Origin: Candidatus Obscuribacterales bacterium
Lineage (GTDB): Bacteria > Cyanobacteriota > Vampirovibrionia > Obscuribacterales > Obscuribacteraceae
DNA: 64,000 nucleotides
Assembly (NCBI GenBank): GCA_019637435.1
Contig: JAHBVO010000006.1
Coordinates: forward strand, 496,001 to 560,000
Direction: 5' to 3'
The notes beneath the pieces were generated by a model. That model was not told the DNA's origin and searched no databases. It saw only the letters and a list, made by a program, of their open reading frames with translations. Position 1 is the stretch's first letter; the number at the start of each line of letters is the position of its first letter. A program made the translations under genes and the position numbers. Shown here one piece after another: positions 18,071-26,759 of this stretch.

Positions 18071-19348
18071 ATGCTTGACATCAAATACATCAGAGAGAAT
18101 TTGGAGACGGTCGAAAAATCAATCGGCCGGCGCAACGGCGGTTTCACACTCGGCGAGATAAAGAAAATCGACGGCGACTATCGTGCCGCAAATGAGCAGT
18201 GGGAAAACTTCAACCGTCGAGTCAACGAGATTTCCGAAACGTTTAAAACGAAGGGCGGTTCTCTTTCAAAAGAGGAAAAGGCCACTCTCCAAGAAGAATC
18301 CAAGCAGCTCAAAGAGAAACACAAACAAGTCGGTCAGGAGCGCACCGAACACTGGGAAAAACTGGAGACGCTTGCCCTTTCGATTCCCAACATGCCCGAT
18401 GAAAGCGTTCCGGATGGAAAAGACGAACACGACAACGTTGAAATTTCGAGATGGGGCGAGATTCCTAAAATAGACAATCCTCGCGACCACTGGGATATCG
18501 GAGCGGAGCTCGGTGTGTTCGATTTCGAGCGCGGCGTAAAGATTTCGGAATCGCGTTTCACCGTCCTGGCCGGTATGGGCGCGAAGATGGAAAGAGCGTT
18601 GATGAATTTCATGCTAGACCAGCATGGGAAGAACGGCTACACAGAAATCTTTCCGCCTGTAATGGTAAACCGCGACGCTCTTGTCGGCACCGGTCAATTG
18701 CCCAAATTCGAGGGCGACTTCTACAAATGCGCGGACGACGAACTCTATTTGATACCCACCGCGGAAGTGCCGGTCACCAACCTCTATCGCGAGGAAGTTC
18801 TGAAAGAAGAAGACCTTCCGATTTTGCATTGCGCCTACACGCCTTGCTTCCGGCGCGAAGCCGGGAGCGCCGGAAAAGACACGCGCGGCTACATCCGCCA
18901 GCACCAGTTCAACAAAGTCGAAGTAGTAAAATTCACGACACCGGAAACATCATGGGACGAGCATGAAAAGCTAACCCGTGACGCTGAGAAGATTTTGGAA
19001 CTGCTCGGTCTGCCGTATCGAAGAATGGTCCTATGTGCAGGCGATCTGGGTTTCTGCGCCAGAAAGTGCTACGACCTCGAAGTCTGGTTCCCCGCGCAAA
19101 ACAAATACCGCGAAATCAGCTCATGCAGTAACTTTGGCGACTTCCAGGCTCGTCGCGCCAACATCAAATACAAACCGGCCGACGGCGGCAAACCGAAATT
19201 CGTGCATACAATCAACGGTTCCGGTCTGGCCATCGGTCGAGCCTTTGCTGCGATTCTGGAAAACTTCCAACAACCGGACGGTTCCGTTAAGATTCCACCA
19301 GTGCTGGTGCCGTATTTGAACGGCGCAACCGAAATCCGCAAAGCCTGA
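18071..19348 (+). CDS. serS: Seryl-tRNA synthetase
   Basis: Charges tRNA-Ser with serine; its substrate tRNA-Ser(GCU) is also encoded in this window. It has 425 residues, the normal length. An N-terminal long coiled-coil arm (about 30-105) that grips the tRNA long variable arm is followed by the class II core: motif 2 FRREAGSAGKDTRGYIRQHQ and motif 3 NGSGLAIGRAFAAILEN, with the serine-binding region TAEVPVTNLYREE. ATG 18071 gives the standard MLDIKYIREN start; the ribosome site is weak. A membrane-protein gene begins 12 bp after its stop. Confidence 0.98.
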   Translation: MLDIKYIRENLETVEKSIGRRNGGFTLGEIKKIDGDYRAANEQWENFNRRVNEISETFKTKGGSLSKEEKATLQEESKQLKEKHKQVGQERTEHWEKLETLALSIPNMPDESVPDGKDEHDNVEISRWGEIPKIDNPRDHWDIGAELGVFDFERGVKISESRFTVLAGMGAKMERALMNFMLDQHGKNGYTEIFPPVMVNRDALVGTGQLPKFEGDFYKCADDELYLIPTAEVPVTNLYREEVLKEEDLPILHCAYTPCFRREAGSAGKDTRGYIRQHQFNKVEVVKFTTPETSWDEHEKLTRDAEKILELLGLPYRRMVLCAGDLGFCARKCYDLEVWFPAQNKYREISSCSNFGDFQARRANIKYKPADGGKPKFVHTINGSGLAIGRAFAAILENFQQPDGSVKIPPVLVPYLNGATEIRKA

Positions 19349-19359
19349 AGGACATCGAG

Positions 19360-20157
19360 ATGGCAGAAGGCATGCGCGGTTCGGATAAAAGAATATCTGA
19401 ATCCGGCATGCACGAGATTCAGCACCTGGCAGATCCTGCCGACCAGGTGCGCTATCGTCATGTTCAATGGGTCGCGGCAGGCTCCGCCTTGACTCACGTG
19501 ATAGCCGTCTTTCTGGCTATCTATGCCTTTCGCGCCGGTGATTTGCAAGAGCTATCACTCATCAATCTGATGCACTTCGTGCCGAACAACGTCGCGTTAT
19601 GGCAAGTTTGCTGCTTCGCTATCGGAATATCCAGCCTTTCATTTCTGGCGCTCTACATAGCCATTAAACAAATTCTGCGTTTGCGCCACAGCGTTTGGAT
19701 TAATACCGCAACATTCTTAGTCGTCATCGCAGTCGCCCTGGACATGCAATCCTACGGCAACCTCATGGTATTTTTCAGCGACATCTGCGTGCAACTCACC
19801 CGCTCATCCGGCTACAAACAACTGCTGATGCTGGAAGGATGGAGAAGTGTAAACCAGGGACTGACGCAATCCGTTCTTATTGGAAACACTTTGTACTCAT
19901 TGGCTGGGTTGGTAATGGCCGGTGCGATAGTCGCCGGGAAAGGTCTGCCGAACTGGCTAGGCTGGACATCCGTACCGATTTGGCTGGTCGGATTGGCTGC
20001 ATCCGGCTTAACCTTTGCCGGACAACTTTCATGGGCACTTGTCCTGATGTTTGCCATGACGATCGCTTTCATAATATGGACAATCGCCCTGTCCGTCGCA
20101 GTTGACCCCTACACGACCAGCCACAAATTCCCGATCGATCACAACCCAGCCAACTAA
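19360..20157 (+). CDS. Hypothetical polytopic membrane protein
   Basis: A 265-residue protein with about six hydrophobic helices: residues ~38-60, 75-105, 110-135, 175-200, 205-228 and 232-252. A soluble N-terminus of ~35 residues is followed by the first helix (WVAAGSALTHVIAVFLAIYA). The pattern is loosely like DUF4386, but I cannot confirm it. GAAGGAC precedes ATG 19360, only 12 bp after serS, so it is likely co-transcribed with serS; a functional link is not implied. Confidence 0.65.
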   Translation: MAEGMRGSDKRISESGMHEIQHLADPADQVRYRHVQWVAAGSALTHVIAVFLAIYAFRAGDLQELSLINLMHFVPNNVALWQVCCFAIGISSLSFLALYIAIKQILRLRHSVWINTATFLVVIAVALDMQSYGNLMVFFSDICVQLTRSSGYKQLLMLEGWRSVNQGLTQSVLIGNTLYSLAGLVMAGAIVAGKGLPNWLGWTSVPIWLVGLAASGLTFAGQLSWALVLMFAMTIAFIIWTIALSVAVDPYTTSHKFPIDHNPAN

Positions 20158-20179
20158 TCCAATTTAATAAATTGACTGG

Positions 20180-20271
20180 TTGCTAATACCTACCAATCGA
20201 GTTATATTCCAAGTCAGGAGGTCCTACAAGACCGCCTCTTGCGATATTACAGCTGGTTTAAGCAAAACCAG
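20180..20271 (+). promoter_or_regulatory. Promoter and structured leader of the pdxR-like gene
   Basis: TTGCTA (20180-20185) and TATATT (20203-20208) are spaced by 17 bp. Downstream is an imperfect inverted repeat, AGGAGGTC (20216-20223) and GACCGCCT (20230-20237), and then a perfect hairpin, CTGGTTT (20253-20259) with AAACCAG (20265-20271). The inverted repeats are reasonable candidates for regulator binding or RNA structure before the start at 20295. Confidence 0.45.
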
Positions 20272-20294
20272 ACAATCGATTTGCGTGGCATACC

Positions 20295-21917
20295 ATGTCC
20301 CAAAATTGGCTGGATCTGATAGGTGACATAAATAAGGACAGGGGAACCTCACCCCTGTACTCCGTCATATACGAACGCGTTAAACAAGCCATCGACGCCG
20401 GAAAGCTGCAGGTCAACTCGAAACTGCCCACCAATCGCGAATTGGCTCTGCTATTAAACATAGACCGGTCGACCGCGTCACGAGCATATTCCGAATTGGC
20501 GGCAAACGGCTATATCGAGAGTTTCGTCGGACGCGGCACCTTTGTCAGAGCCGGCAGTCGCAACGGTTTAAAAAATGGAAAGAGCGGCTACCAAGCCACT
20601 CTAGAGCCGGTAGTTGAAACGGTCGATCCGGTAGTTTGGGCAGAGAGGTTTTCAAAAGCGAGCCAAACGGCGCACGACATGCTGCGTTTGGAGTATGCCA
20701 ATTATGGCAGACAATCGGAAGTTATCTCATTTGCAGGTGGTATTCCAACCGATGAGTCCTATCCTCACAAGGATTTCGAGAGCATCTTGCAAAAGATGAT
20801 CGCCGATGGTCGGTCGCACGAATTGTTTCAATACAGCCCGGGCGAAGGAATGCCTCTGTTGCGTCAGGAAGTTTTAAAACACCTTCGCTCGCAAGACATT
20901 GATGCTACTGATGAGAAACTGCTGATCCTATGCGGATCTCAGCAAGGGCTGGATGTGGTGAGCAGCGTACTTCTCGACCCGGGCGACCTGGTCGTCGTGG
21001 AAGATCCTACTTACCTTTGGGCCACCTGCAATTTTAGAAGCAGACAAGCGCGCTGCCTGCCTGTTCCACTCGATGATGAGGGAATCCGGCTCGACATGCT
21101 CGAATCGGTACTCACTCGCCACCGACCGAAGTTTATTTACGTGATACCAAACTTCCAAAATCCGACTGGTGTCACGATGTCGCTACAACGCAGGCAACAA
21201 CTTCTGCAACTGGCGATCAAATATCAGATTCCGATCGTCGAAGATAATTTCGTTGGCGATCTTCGTTATGAAGGAACACCACTTCCCTCACTCAGAGCGC
21301 TTCCCGGCTCGGAAAACATTGTCATTCACCTGGGCACCTTTTCAAAAGCACTCTGCCCAGCGCTTAGACTAGGCTGGCTGGTCGCGCCACCAGAGACGAT
21401 GTCACGTCTGGTCATTGCCAAGCGCGCATCGAATCTTTCGACCAATTCAATCTCGCAACTGATTCTTGCCGAATTCCTCAAAGAAGGGCTCTACGAGCAG
21501 CATCTCGTGACAGTCAGAAATTTGTATCGCAATCGACGCGATGCGATGCTAAAAACTTTGCAAAAGGAACTGGGATTTATCACGGATAAAAACGGCAGGC
21601 GCGCTGAGATTTCCTGGTCAAAACCGGAAGGCGGAATGTTCATCTGGCTGAAGCTGCCGGACGGCTTGTCCAGTCGCGAAATGCTCAGTTACGCCCAGCA
21701 GGAGGGCGTTGTCTACGCACCAGGCGATCTCTGTTTTCTTTCTGCTGAACACACAGAATATATGCGACTCTGCTTCATTCAACTTGACGAGGCAACCATT
21801 ATCAAAGGAGTTCGACAACTTGCGAAAGCTGTTAAAGCTTACATCGATGATGTGTCGACCACTTCGACAAACGACCGTTCGCACTTAATTGGGACAGGTG
21901 CGCACGCGTTCATATAA
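20295..21917 (+). CDS. pdxR: MocR-family regulator (PdxR-like), HTH plus aminotransferase fold
   Basis: 540 residues: an N-terminal GntR-type winged helix (about 18-85; KLPTNRELALLLNIDRSTAS, then GRGTFVRAG) fused to a fold-type-I aminotransferase domain (about 135-515) with the PLP Lys in LGTFSKALCPALRLGW. MocR proteins sense PLP through this domain. Placement directly before pdxS-pdxT identifies it as the likely PdxR activator of PLP synthesis; elsewhere pdxR is usually divergent, here it points the same way. The ~50 residues between domains are longer than usual. The 76-bp gap before pdxS carries only its ribosome site. Catalytic aminotransferase activity is not expected but cannot be excluded. 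Confidence 0.88.
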   Translation: MSQNWLDLIGDINKDRGTSPLYSVIYERVKQAIDAGKLQVNSKLPTNRELALLLNIDRSTASRAYSELAANGYIESFVGRGTFVRAGSRNGLKNGKSGYQATLEPVVETVDPVVWAERFSKASQTAHDMLRLEYANYGRQSEVISFAGGIPTDESYPHKDFESILQKMIADGRSHELFQYSPGEGMPLLRQEVLKHLRSQDIDATDEKLLILCGSQQGLDVVSSVLLDPGDLVVVEDPTYLWATCNFRSRQARCLPVPLDDEGIRLDMLESVLTRHRPKFIYVIPNFQNPTGVTMSLQRRQQLLQLAIKYQIPIVEDNFVGDLRYEGTPLPSLRALPGSENIVIHLGTFSKALCPALRLGWLVAPPETMSRLVIAKRASNLSTNSISQLILAEFLKEGLYEQHLVTVRNLYRNRRDAMLKTLQKELGFITDKNGRRAEISWSKPEGGMFIWLKLPDGLSSREMLSYAQQEGVVYAPGDLCFLSAEHTEYMRLCFIQLDEATIIKGVRQLAKAVKAYIDDVSTTSTNDRSHLIGTGAHAFI

Positions 21918-21993
21918 CAGTCTCTCAGACGAAATTTTTCATCGCAAAACCAAAACACTACACCAATTAAAAACAGAAACACTGGAGGTTACA

Positions 21994-22911
21994 ATGGCAA
22001 CTAAGCAAGCAGAGAAGAAGCAAGACGGCGCCCAAGTCGGCACGGAGCGCGTCAAGAAGGCTCTTCCGCAAATGTTGAAAGGCGGCGTCATCATGGACGT
22101 CGTCAACGCTGAGCAAGCCAAAATTGCTGAAGAATCCGGCGCTTGCGCAGTGATGGCGTTGGAACGTGTTCCAGCCGATATCCGCGCTGACGGCGGCGTC
22201 GCGAGAATGAGCGACCCGGAATTGGTTTCAAAAATTATCGAGTCTGTTTCCATTCCCGTAATGGCAAAAGCGAGAATCGGTCACTTCGTCGAAGCGCAAA
22301 TTCTTGAATCGCTCGGCGTAGACTGCATTGACGAAAGCGAAGTTTTGACACCTGCGGACGAAGAATTTCACATCGACAAACACAAATTCACCATTCCATT
22401 TGTATGCGGCGCGCGCAACCTCGGCGAAGCACTGCGACGCATCGGCGAAGGCGCAGCTATGATGCGCACCAAGGGCGAAGCCGGCACAGGCGACGTCGTG
22501 GAAGCTGTTCGTCACGCTCGCGCAATCCTTGGCGCAATCAAAAAACTTCAAGTAATGCCTGATGAAGAGTTGATGACATATGCACGCGACCTCGGCGCTC
22601 CGTATGAACTCGTGAAGAAAGTAAAAGAAGAAGGCAAACTTCCTGTAGTAAACTTCGCGGCAGGCGGAATCGCGACACCCGCTGACGCAGCGCTTCTCAT
22701 GCAGCTTGGCGTAGATGGCGTCTTCGTCGGTTCCGGTATCTTCAAATCCGGCAACCCGTTGAAACGCGCACAGGCAATCGTCAAAGCAACCACCTACTTC
22801 AATGATCCCGAAGTCCTTGCAGACGTGAGCAGAAACCTCGGCGAGCCGATGGTTGGCCGCACAGCGCAGTCACTCTCGCCTGAGGAAACCCTTGCAGTCA
22901 GAGGCTGGTAA
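21994..22911 (+). CDS. pdxS: Pyridoxal 5'-phosphate synthase subunit PdxS
   Basis: Synthase subunit of the DXP-independent vitamin B6 route: builds PLP from ribose 5-phosphate, glyceraldehyde 3-phosphate and ammonia delivered by PdxT. 305 residues from ATG 21994 with a strong GGAGGT five bases upstream (the frame is open to 21889 but unconserved). Hallmarks: MKGGVIMDVV-like LKGGVIMDVVNAEQA, the Lys of VMAKARIGHF, FVCGARNLGEALRR, the second Lys of MMRTKGEAGTG and the C-terminal GISG-type phosphate site (FAAGGIATPADAAL, VFVGSGIFKS). Two bases separate it from pdxT, so the two are a single operon. Confidence 0.98.
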   Translation: MATKQAEKKQDGAQVGTERVKKALPQMLKGGVIMDVVNAEQAKIAEESGACAVMALERVPADIRADGGVARMSDPELVSKIIESVSIPVMAKARIGHFVEAQILESLGVDCIDESEVLTPADEEFHIDKHKFTIPFVCGARNLGEALRRIGEGAAMMRTKGEAGTGDVVEAVRHARAILGAIKKLQVMPDEELMTYARDLGAPYELVKKVKEEGKLPVVNFAAGGIATPADAALLMQLGVDGVFVGSGIFKSGNPLKRAQAIVKATTYFNDPEVLADVSRNLGEPMVGRTAQSLSPEETLAVRGW

Positions 22912-22913
22912 CA

Positions 22914-23543
22914 ATGTCTAATCCACTCGTTGGCGTGTTAGCTATTCAGGGTGACTTCGCCGAGCACCGGCATGCAATTGAGCAAGCCGGTGCGCGGTCG
23001 GCGGAGATTCGCCATCTGCGCGACCTTGAAAAGATCGATGCCTTGATCATTCCGGGCGGAGAGTCGACAACAATCAACAAATTCGACGACAACTTCGGCG
23101 GGCAAGTCTTTGCTACGTTGAACGATTGTGCAAAGAACGGCATGCCCATTTATGGAACGTGCATGGGCTCGATTGTTCTCGCCACTCATATCGAAGGGCG
23201 CGAACAACGTTCTACCGGGCTCATGGATATCACGGTCAGAAGAAACGCATACGGACCGCAGAAGAAAAGCTTCGAGACTTACCTCGACATCAAGGAGCTC
23301 GGTGCCGAGCCATTCCTCGCGATCTTCATCAGAGCGCCTCAGATCGTTAGCGTCGGCAGCGGTGTCACGGTGATGGCCACCGTCAACGATACCATCGCGA
23401 TGGCGAGACAAAAGAACATACTGGTCACGACCTTCCACCCTGAAATTACTTCGGACATGAGAGTACATGAGTACTTCCTTTCAATGATAAAAAAGCCTGA
23501 AGCGCCGGCGACCGCAACACCGGCTCTGGCATTATCGAAGTAA
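22914..23543 (+). CDS. pdxT: Pyridoxal 5'-phosphate synthase glutaminase subunit PdxT
   Basis: Class I glutaminase that feeds ammonia to PdxS. 209 residues. Signature GGEST (oxyanion region), nucleophile Cys in YGTCMGSIVLA and the His-Glu pair in TFHPEIT. The usual sequence around the Cys is GTCAG; here the residues after Cys are Met-Gly, a mild variation. RNAYGPQKKSFE matches the family's RNAYG..SFE. Starts 2 bp after pdxS with AGAGG inside the pdxS end; a clear terminator follows. Confidence 0.96.
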   Translation: MSNPLVGVLAIQGDFAEHRHAIEQAGARSAEIRHLRDLEKIDALIIPGGESTTINKFDDNFGGQVFATLNDCAKNGMPIYGTCMGSIVLATHIEGREQRSTGLMDITVRRNAYGPQKKSFETYLDIKELGAEPFLAIFIRAPQIVSVGSGVTVMATVNDTIAMARQKNILVTTFHPEITSDMRVHEYFLSMIKKPEAPATATPALALSK

Positions 23544-23571
23544 ACTGTTGCGTCAATCACGCTAAAGTTAG

Positions 23572-23602
23572 AGCCAGGCATCATATGTGGTGCCTGGTTT
23601 TT
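23572..23602 (+). terminator. Intrinsic terminator of the pdxR-pdxS-pdxT unit
   Basis: CCAGGCA (23574-23580) and TGCCTGG (23591-23597) form a 7-bp stem with a 10-base loop, followed by TTTTT (23598-23602). Confidence 0.9.
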
Positions 23603-23646
23603 ACTCTCGATACCTTACACCTTCAGTTTCACTCACAGTCGAGAAA

Positions 23647-24495
23647 CTACTGCTTGTGGTGCTTCTTCCAATTCTTCAATTTCTCCAGATACGGGACAAT
23701 TGAGTCATCGTAATACTTTCCCCAGTAGTCATACGGATAGTAACCTTCATCCGTGTACTGTGAGATCCATTCTTCGTAGGTCTCTTTTTCACCATTTTTC
23801 CAATAAGAAGAGTCAGACTCAATACCGCGTATCTTCATTGCCGGCAACCAGATTCCACGATAGAACACAATCATCTTTTGCATCGCCAGGAATTCAAGTT
23901 TAGTATTCTCCGTCAACCATTCTTTTTTGGAAACGGTACCTGTGAGCGATTTATCGTATATTGCGTTAAAACCATTATGGTTAGCCAGATTGAACAATTC
24001 AAAAAACAAGCACGACCATAAGTATTCCCCGTCGTATGGTCCGTCCGGGCCGGCAGCTCGTATTCGAACGTAGGCTTTGTAGTCCGGCGGATGCGGAAAC
24101 GCGTGATCGCTGGCGTAGATTAGCGGTTTGTCGAGGTCGTGTGTATTCCAGCTGACGCGATAGCCGCAAGTTTCTCCCGCCAGACCGCGCACAGCCTTGG
24201 TCCAAACTGGATCGCCCGGAAAAGCATAACCTTTCATCGCCGGACGGTCGTCGAGCAACTTTCGGAGCTGAGCCTCTCCGAAAGCCAGATCCGCTTCAGT
24301 GAGTTCCTGCTTTCGAACAGTTAACGGTGTAACCGCCGAATTCCGAGTGACCGGAGGCACGGTTCCAGGAGCATGAGATGGACGACCGCGAACGACGGTT
24401 TGCGCAGCATTCGATGACGACGTCACTGTCAAAAGTAACATCATACAAACACTTACTAATACTCGGTTTCCCGACTCGACAAATCGCGATTTCAT
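23647..24495 (-). CDS. Hypothetical secreted protein, 282 aa
   Basis: Not recognised. An N-terminal signal peptide (VLVSVCMMLLLTVTSSSNAA) leads to a Pro/Arg-rich linker and a mature domain of ~220 residues rich in Tyr and Trp, notably near the C-terminus (DEGYYPYDYWGKYYDD). Two Cys (ETCGYR, WSCLFF) could form a disulphide. Seven bases separate its start from the stop of the upstream gene, so the two are almost certainly co-transcribed. No known domain is visible. Confidence 0.65.
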   Translation of the reverse strand: MKSRFVESGNRVLVSVCMMLLLTVTSSSNAAQTVVRGRPSHAPGTVPPVTRNSAVTPLTVRKQELTEADLAFGEAQLRKLLDDRPAMKGYAFPGDPVWTKAVRGLAGETCGYRVSWNTHDLDKPLIYASDHAFPHPPDYKAYVRIRAAGPDGPYDGEYLWSCLFFELFNLANHNGFNAIYDKSLTGTVSKKEWLTENTKLEFLAMQKMIVFYRGIWLPAMKIRGIESDSSYWKNGEKETYEEWISQYTDEGYYPYDYWGKYYDDSIVPYLEKLKNWKKHHKQ

Positions 24496-24502
24496 CTATC
24501 GG

Positions 24503-25423
24503 CTACCAGCGCCCCGCAGCACTCGCTGCACTCTGTGCACTGCTCTGCGCTTGATTGGCGACGTTTCGAATTTGACTCACCAATCCATTTAATTCAGGCA
24601 TGCCTCCTGCACGCGACGCCGCCCGACCGGCGGCAGCCATGGCAGACGCGGCATGCGATCTCGCCTCACTAGCAGCCGACTCTCTTTCAGAATCGTCGCC
24701 GGCGTTGCGCGCTCGCTGCATACATGAAGCCGCCTGAGACGCCTGAGAACGGGCATAGCTGAGTTCGTAATTGACTGCATCACGAGCAGACGAGACCGCA
24801 CTTGAATCCTGACTGGAATTCATTTGACTCATCATCTCCGAGAGCTTATTGCTTGTCGGGGCTCCGGGCTGTTGAATCCCCGGCTGCATCTGCTGTGGAA
24901 ACCCCTGGCCAAAACCGCGAGGTTGAAACCCTTGCTGCGAAAATCCTCTTTGACCAAATCCGTGAGAGGAGAAACCTCGCTGGCCGCCGGCTGGGAAGCG
25001 GCTCGGTTGTGGTGGCGCTTGCATGCGCTGCATCGTATTCGATTGCGAATTCGCCTGGGGAGTGTTCCAGGCCGAGTCAAGATATGCCTCCGCGCTAGAA
25101 AGACTAGTACCGCCACCTGAAGACGACTGCGCACCGGATCCGCTCGGCAACATAGGCATGTTTACGCGCATCGGCATGGTATTTCCATCTAGCCGGCCCT
25201 CCGGCGCTAGCGTCTGCATCGAATCGGTCGGCATCGACGGCGTCGAGGACATAGGCGGTGCGGTCGGCGCAGGAGGTTTCGCAAAATCAGCAGCTGACTG
25301 CTGAACCTGCTGCATAATCTTACCGCCCTGACTGGGATCGGACATGATCAATACGAAAGACCCAGCTAGAGCGGCGAAGCCTAGCAGGATAGAGATGGCG
25401 GTGCTTTTGTCTTTGGACTTCAT
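24503..25423 (-). CDS. Hypothetical membrane-anchored, Gln/Gly/Ala-rich protein
   Basis: 306 residues. A single N-terminal helix (about 9-26, STAISILLGFAALAGSFVLI) anchors it. Residues ~35-140 are Pro/Ser/Met-rich and disordered. A Gly-Phe-Gln repeat region follows (about 140-185; GQRGFSQQGFQPRGFGQG). The last ~95 residues are Ala/Ser-rich and probably one long helix bundle (ASQAASCMQRARNAG). The composition suggests an outward-facing structural or adhesive protein, but nothing is diagnostic. First gene of a two-gene unit with the secreted protein downstream. Confidence 0.6.
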   Translation of the reverse strand: MKSKDKSTAISILLGFAALAGSFVLIMSDPSQGGKIMQQVQQSAADFAKPPAPTAPPMSSTPSMPTDSMQTLAPEGRLDGNTMPMRVNMPMLPSGSGAQSSSGGGTSLSSAEAYLDSAWNTPQANSQSNTMQRMQAPPQPSRFPAGGQRGFSSHGFGQRGFSQQGFQPRGFGQGFPQQMQPGIQQPGAPTSNKLSEMMSQMNSSQDSSAVSSARDAVNYELSYARSQASQAASCMQRARNAGDDSERESAASEARSHAASAMAAAGRAASRAGGMPELNGLVSQIRNVANQAQSSAQSAASAAGRW

Positions 25424-25648
25424 TCAGTCGCGGCAAACAGAAGTAATAAATAGAGCTTACTACGAGTCTTTAATTCTCGCAGGTCAAAATAGCGTGTCAA
25501 GGAGAATTCCGCTGACTTGTCTCGTTCCAGAACGGCAATTTATTTCGCTTTGTTTCCCTTCTAACATTTTTCGAAACAAAATGCCCGCGCATCAAGCGCG
25601 ATTTCAGAACACGCGCTAACAATGGTATAACCTGGGGAGCGAGTTGCG

Positions 25649-26740
25649 ATGGCAGAACGAGACGTCTTGTATCTCCTGGCTATGTCAGCTTATTGCATAG
25701 CCGCCTATTTTTTCGTTAAAACCTTCGCGCACCATATATGGAGCTACTTCCTGGCTGGTGTTCTGTTTATTCCATATTTTATTTATGTCGGTCTGGAGAT
25801 GTGCTACGGACCGTTTTTAGACTTCTTGTGCCTGATTGCCTATGCCATATTCGTGGGCGGCGTCGCGCTTTTGCTTATCTGTGCAAAAGTATCATGGAAC
25901 CACTTCAAAGTCTTAAGAGCATTTTTCCTGCTATTTGCGCTGACACTAACGGCGGTGTCAGTTGACGCCTTTTTGATAGAGCCTCATTGGCTATCCGTTC
26001 GACGAGAACAGATGGCCACCACAAAGTTGTCGGAACCTCTCAAAATCGCAGTAGTCGCGGACATTCAAACAGACAAGATAACAAACTATGAGCGAGACGT
26101 GTTTAAACGAATCAAAGAATACGAACCTGATCTACTACTTTTCGCCGGCGACTACATTCAAATTTATAATGAGAAACGCAACGAGCAACTCGCAGCGTTC
26201 AACACTTTGTTGAAAGAGTGCGGAGTCAAACCTAGAATAGGAACCTTCGTCGCTCGCGGCGATGCCGATGCTCCTGACGATTGGGCGAAGTGGTCGGAGG
26301 GTCTGCCGTTCGTAGTTCGCGACAAAACTACAACGTTCAATGCGACGAAGGATATTACAGTTTCAATCCTGAGCTTGTTCGATTCTCGCTTTCCGCCGTA
26401 TGTTCCTCCCAGGACGGAAAATTTCCACATTGTCCTTGGACACGCGCCGGACTTCGCCTTGAGAAACCCCTCTGCAGACCTGCTTATCGCAGGCCATACT
26501 CATGGTGGACAAGTAAAACTTCCATTTTTCGGAGCTTTGTATACTCTGAGCCGCGTGCCTCGTGATTGGGGAGGCGGGTGCTGGGCAAACATCGGAAGCG
26601 GCGCCATGCTCTGCGTCTCGCGTGGTGTGGGAATGGAACGAGAATGCGCTCCAAGGCTGCGTTTTCTTTGCCGACCGGAAATTGTTTTTATCGACGTCAC
26701 ACCGGTGGAGAAGCGGCAACTTACCTCGTTCACAAATTAA
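25649..26740 (+). CDS. Membrane-anchored metallophosphoesterase with altered metal site
   Basis: 363 residues: about four N-terminal membrane helices (residues 1-110), then a calcineurin-like phosphoesterase domain (about 130-350). Visible motifs: VVADIQTD (normally DxH), FAGDY, then RGDAD where GNHD is expected, VLGHAPDF, and the intact AGHTHGGQ. Thus the first His is Gln and the GNHD Asn-His is Asp-Ala, so metal content or activity may differ from YkuE-type enzymes. The C-terminal strand set GSGAMLCVSRGVG resembles the usual G..lyvs.G.G region. GGGAGCGAG precedes ATG 25649; a TATAAC -10 lies about 25 bp upstream. Confidence 0.78.
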   Translation: MAERDVLYLLAMSAYCIAAYFFVKTFAHHIWSYFLAGVLFIPYFIYVGLEMCYGPFLDFLCLIAYAIFVGGVALLLICAKVSWNHFKVLRAFFLLFALTLTAVSVDAFLIEPHWLSVRREQMATTKLSEPLKIAVVADIQTDKITNYERDVFKRIKEYEPDLLLFAGDYIQIYNEKRNEQLAAFNTLLKECGVKPRIGTFVARGDADAPDDWAKWSEGLPFVVRDKTTTFNATKDITVSILSLFDSRFPPYVPPRTENFHIVLGHAPDFALRNPSADLLIAGHTHGGQVKLPFFGALYTLSRVPRDWGGGCWANIGSGAMLCVSRGVGMERECAPRLRFLCRPEIVFIDVTPVEKRQLTSFTN

Positions 26741-26759
26741 CTAAGTAAGAGAAACTATC

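Noticed and set aside
25344..25619. Plus-strand 91-codon frame opposite the Gln/Gly/Ala-rich protein start
   Set aside because: Overlaps the opposite gene's signal region, no motif, spans an AT-rich promoter-like stretch.
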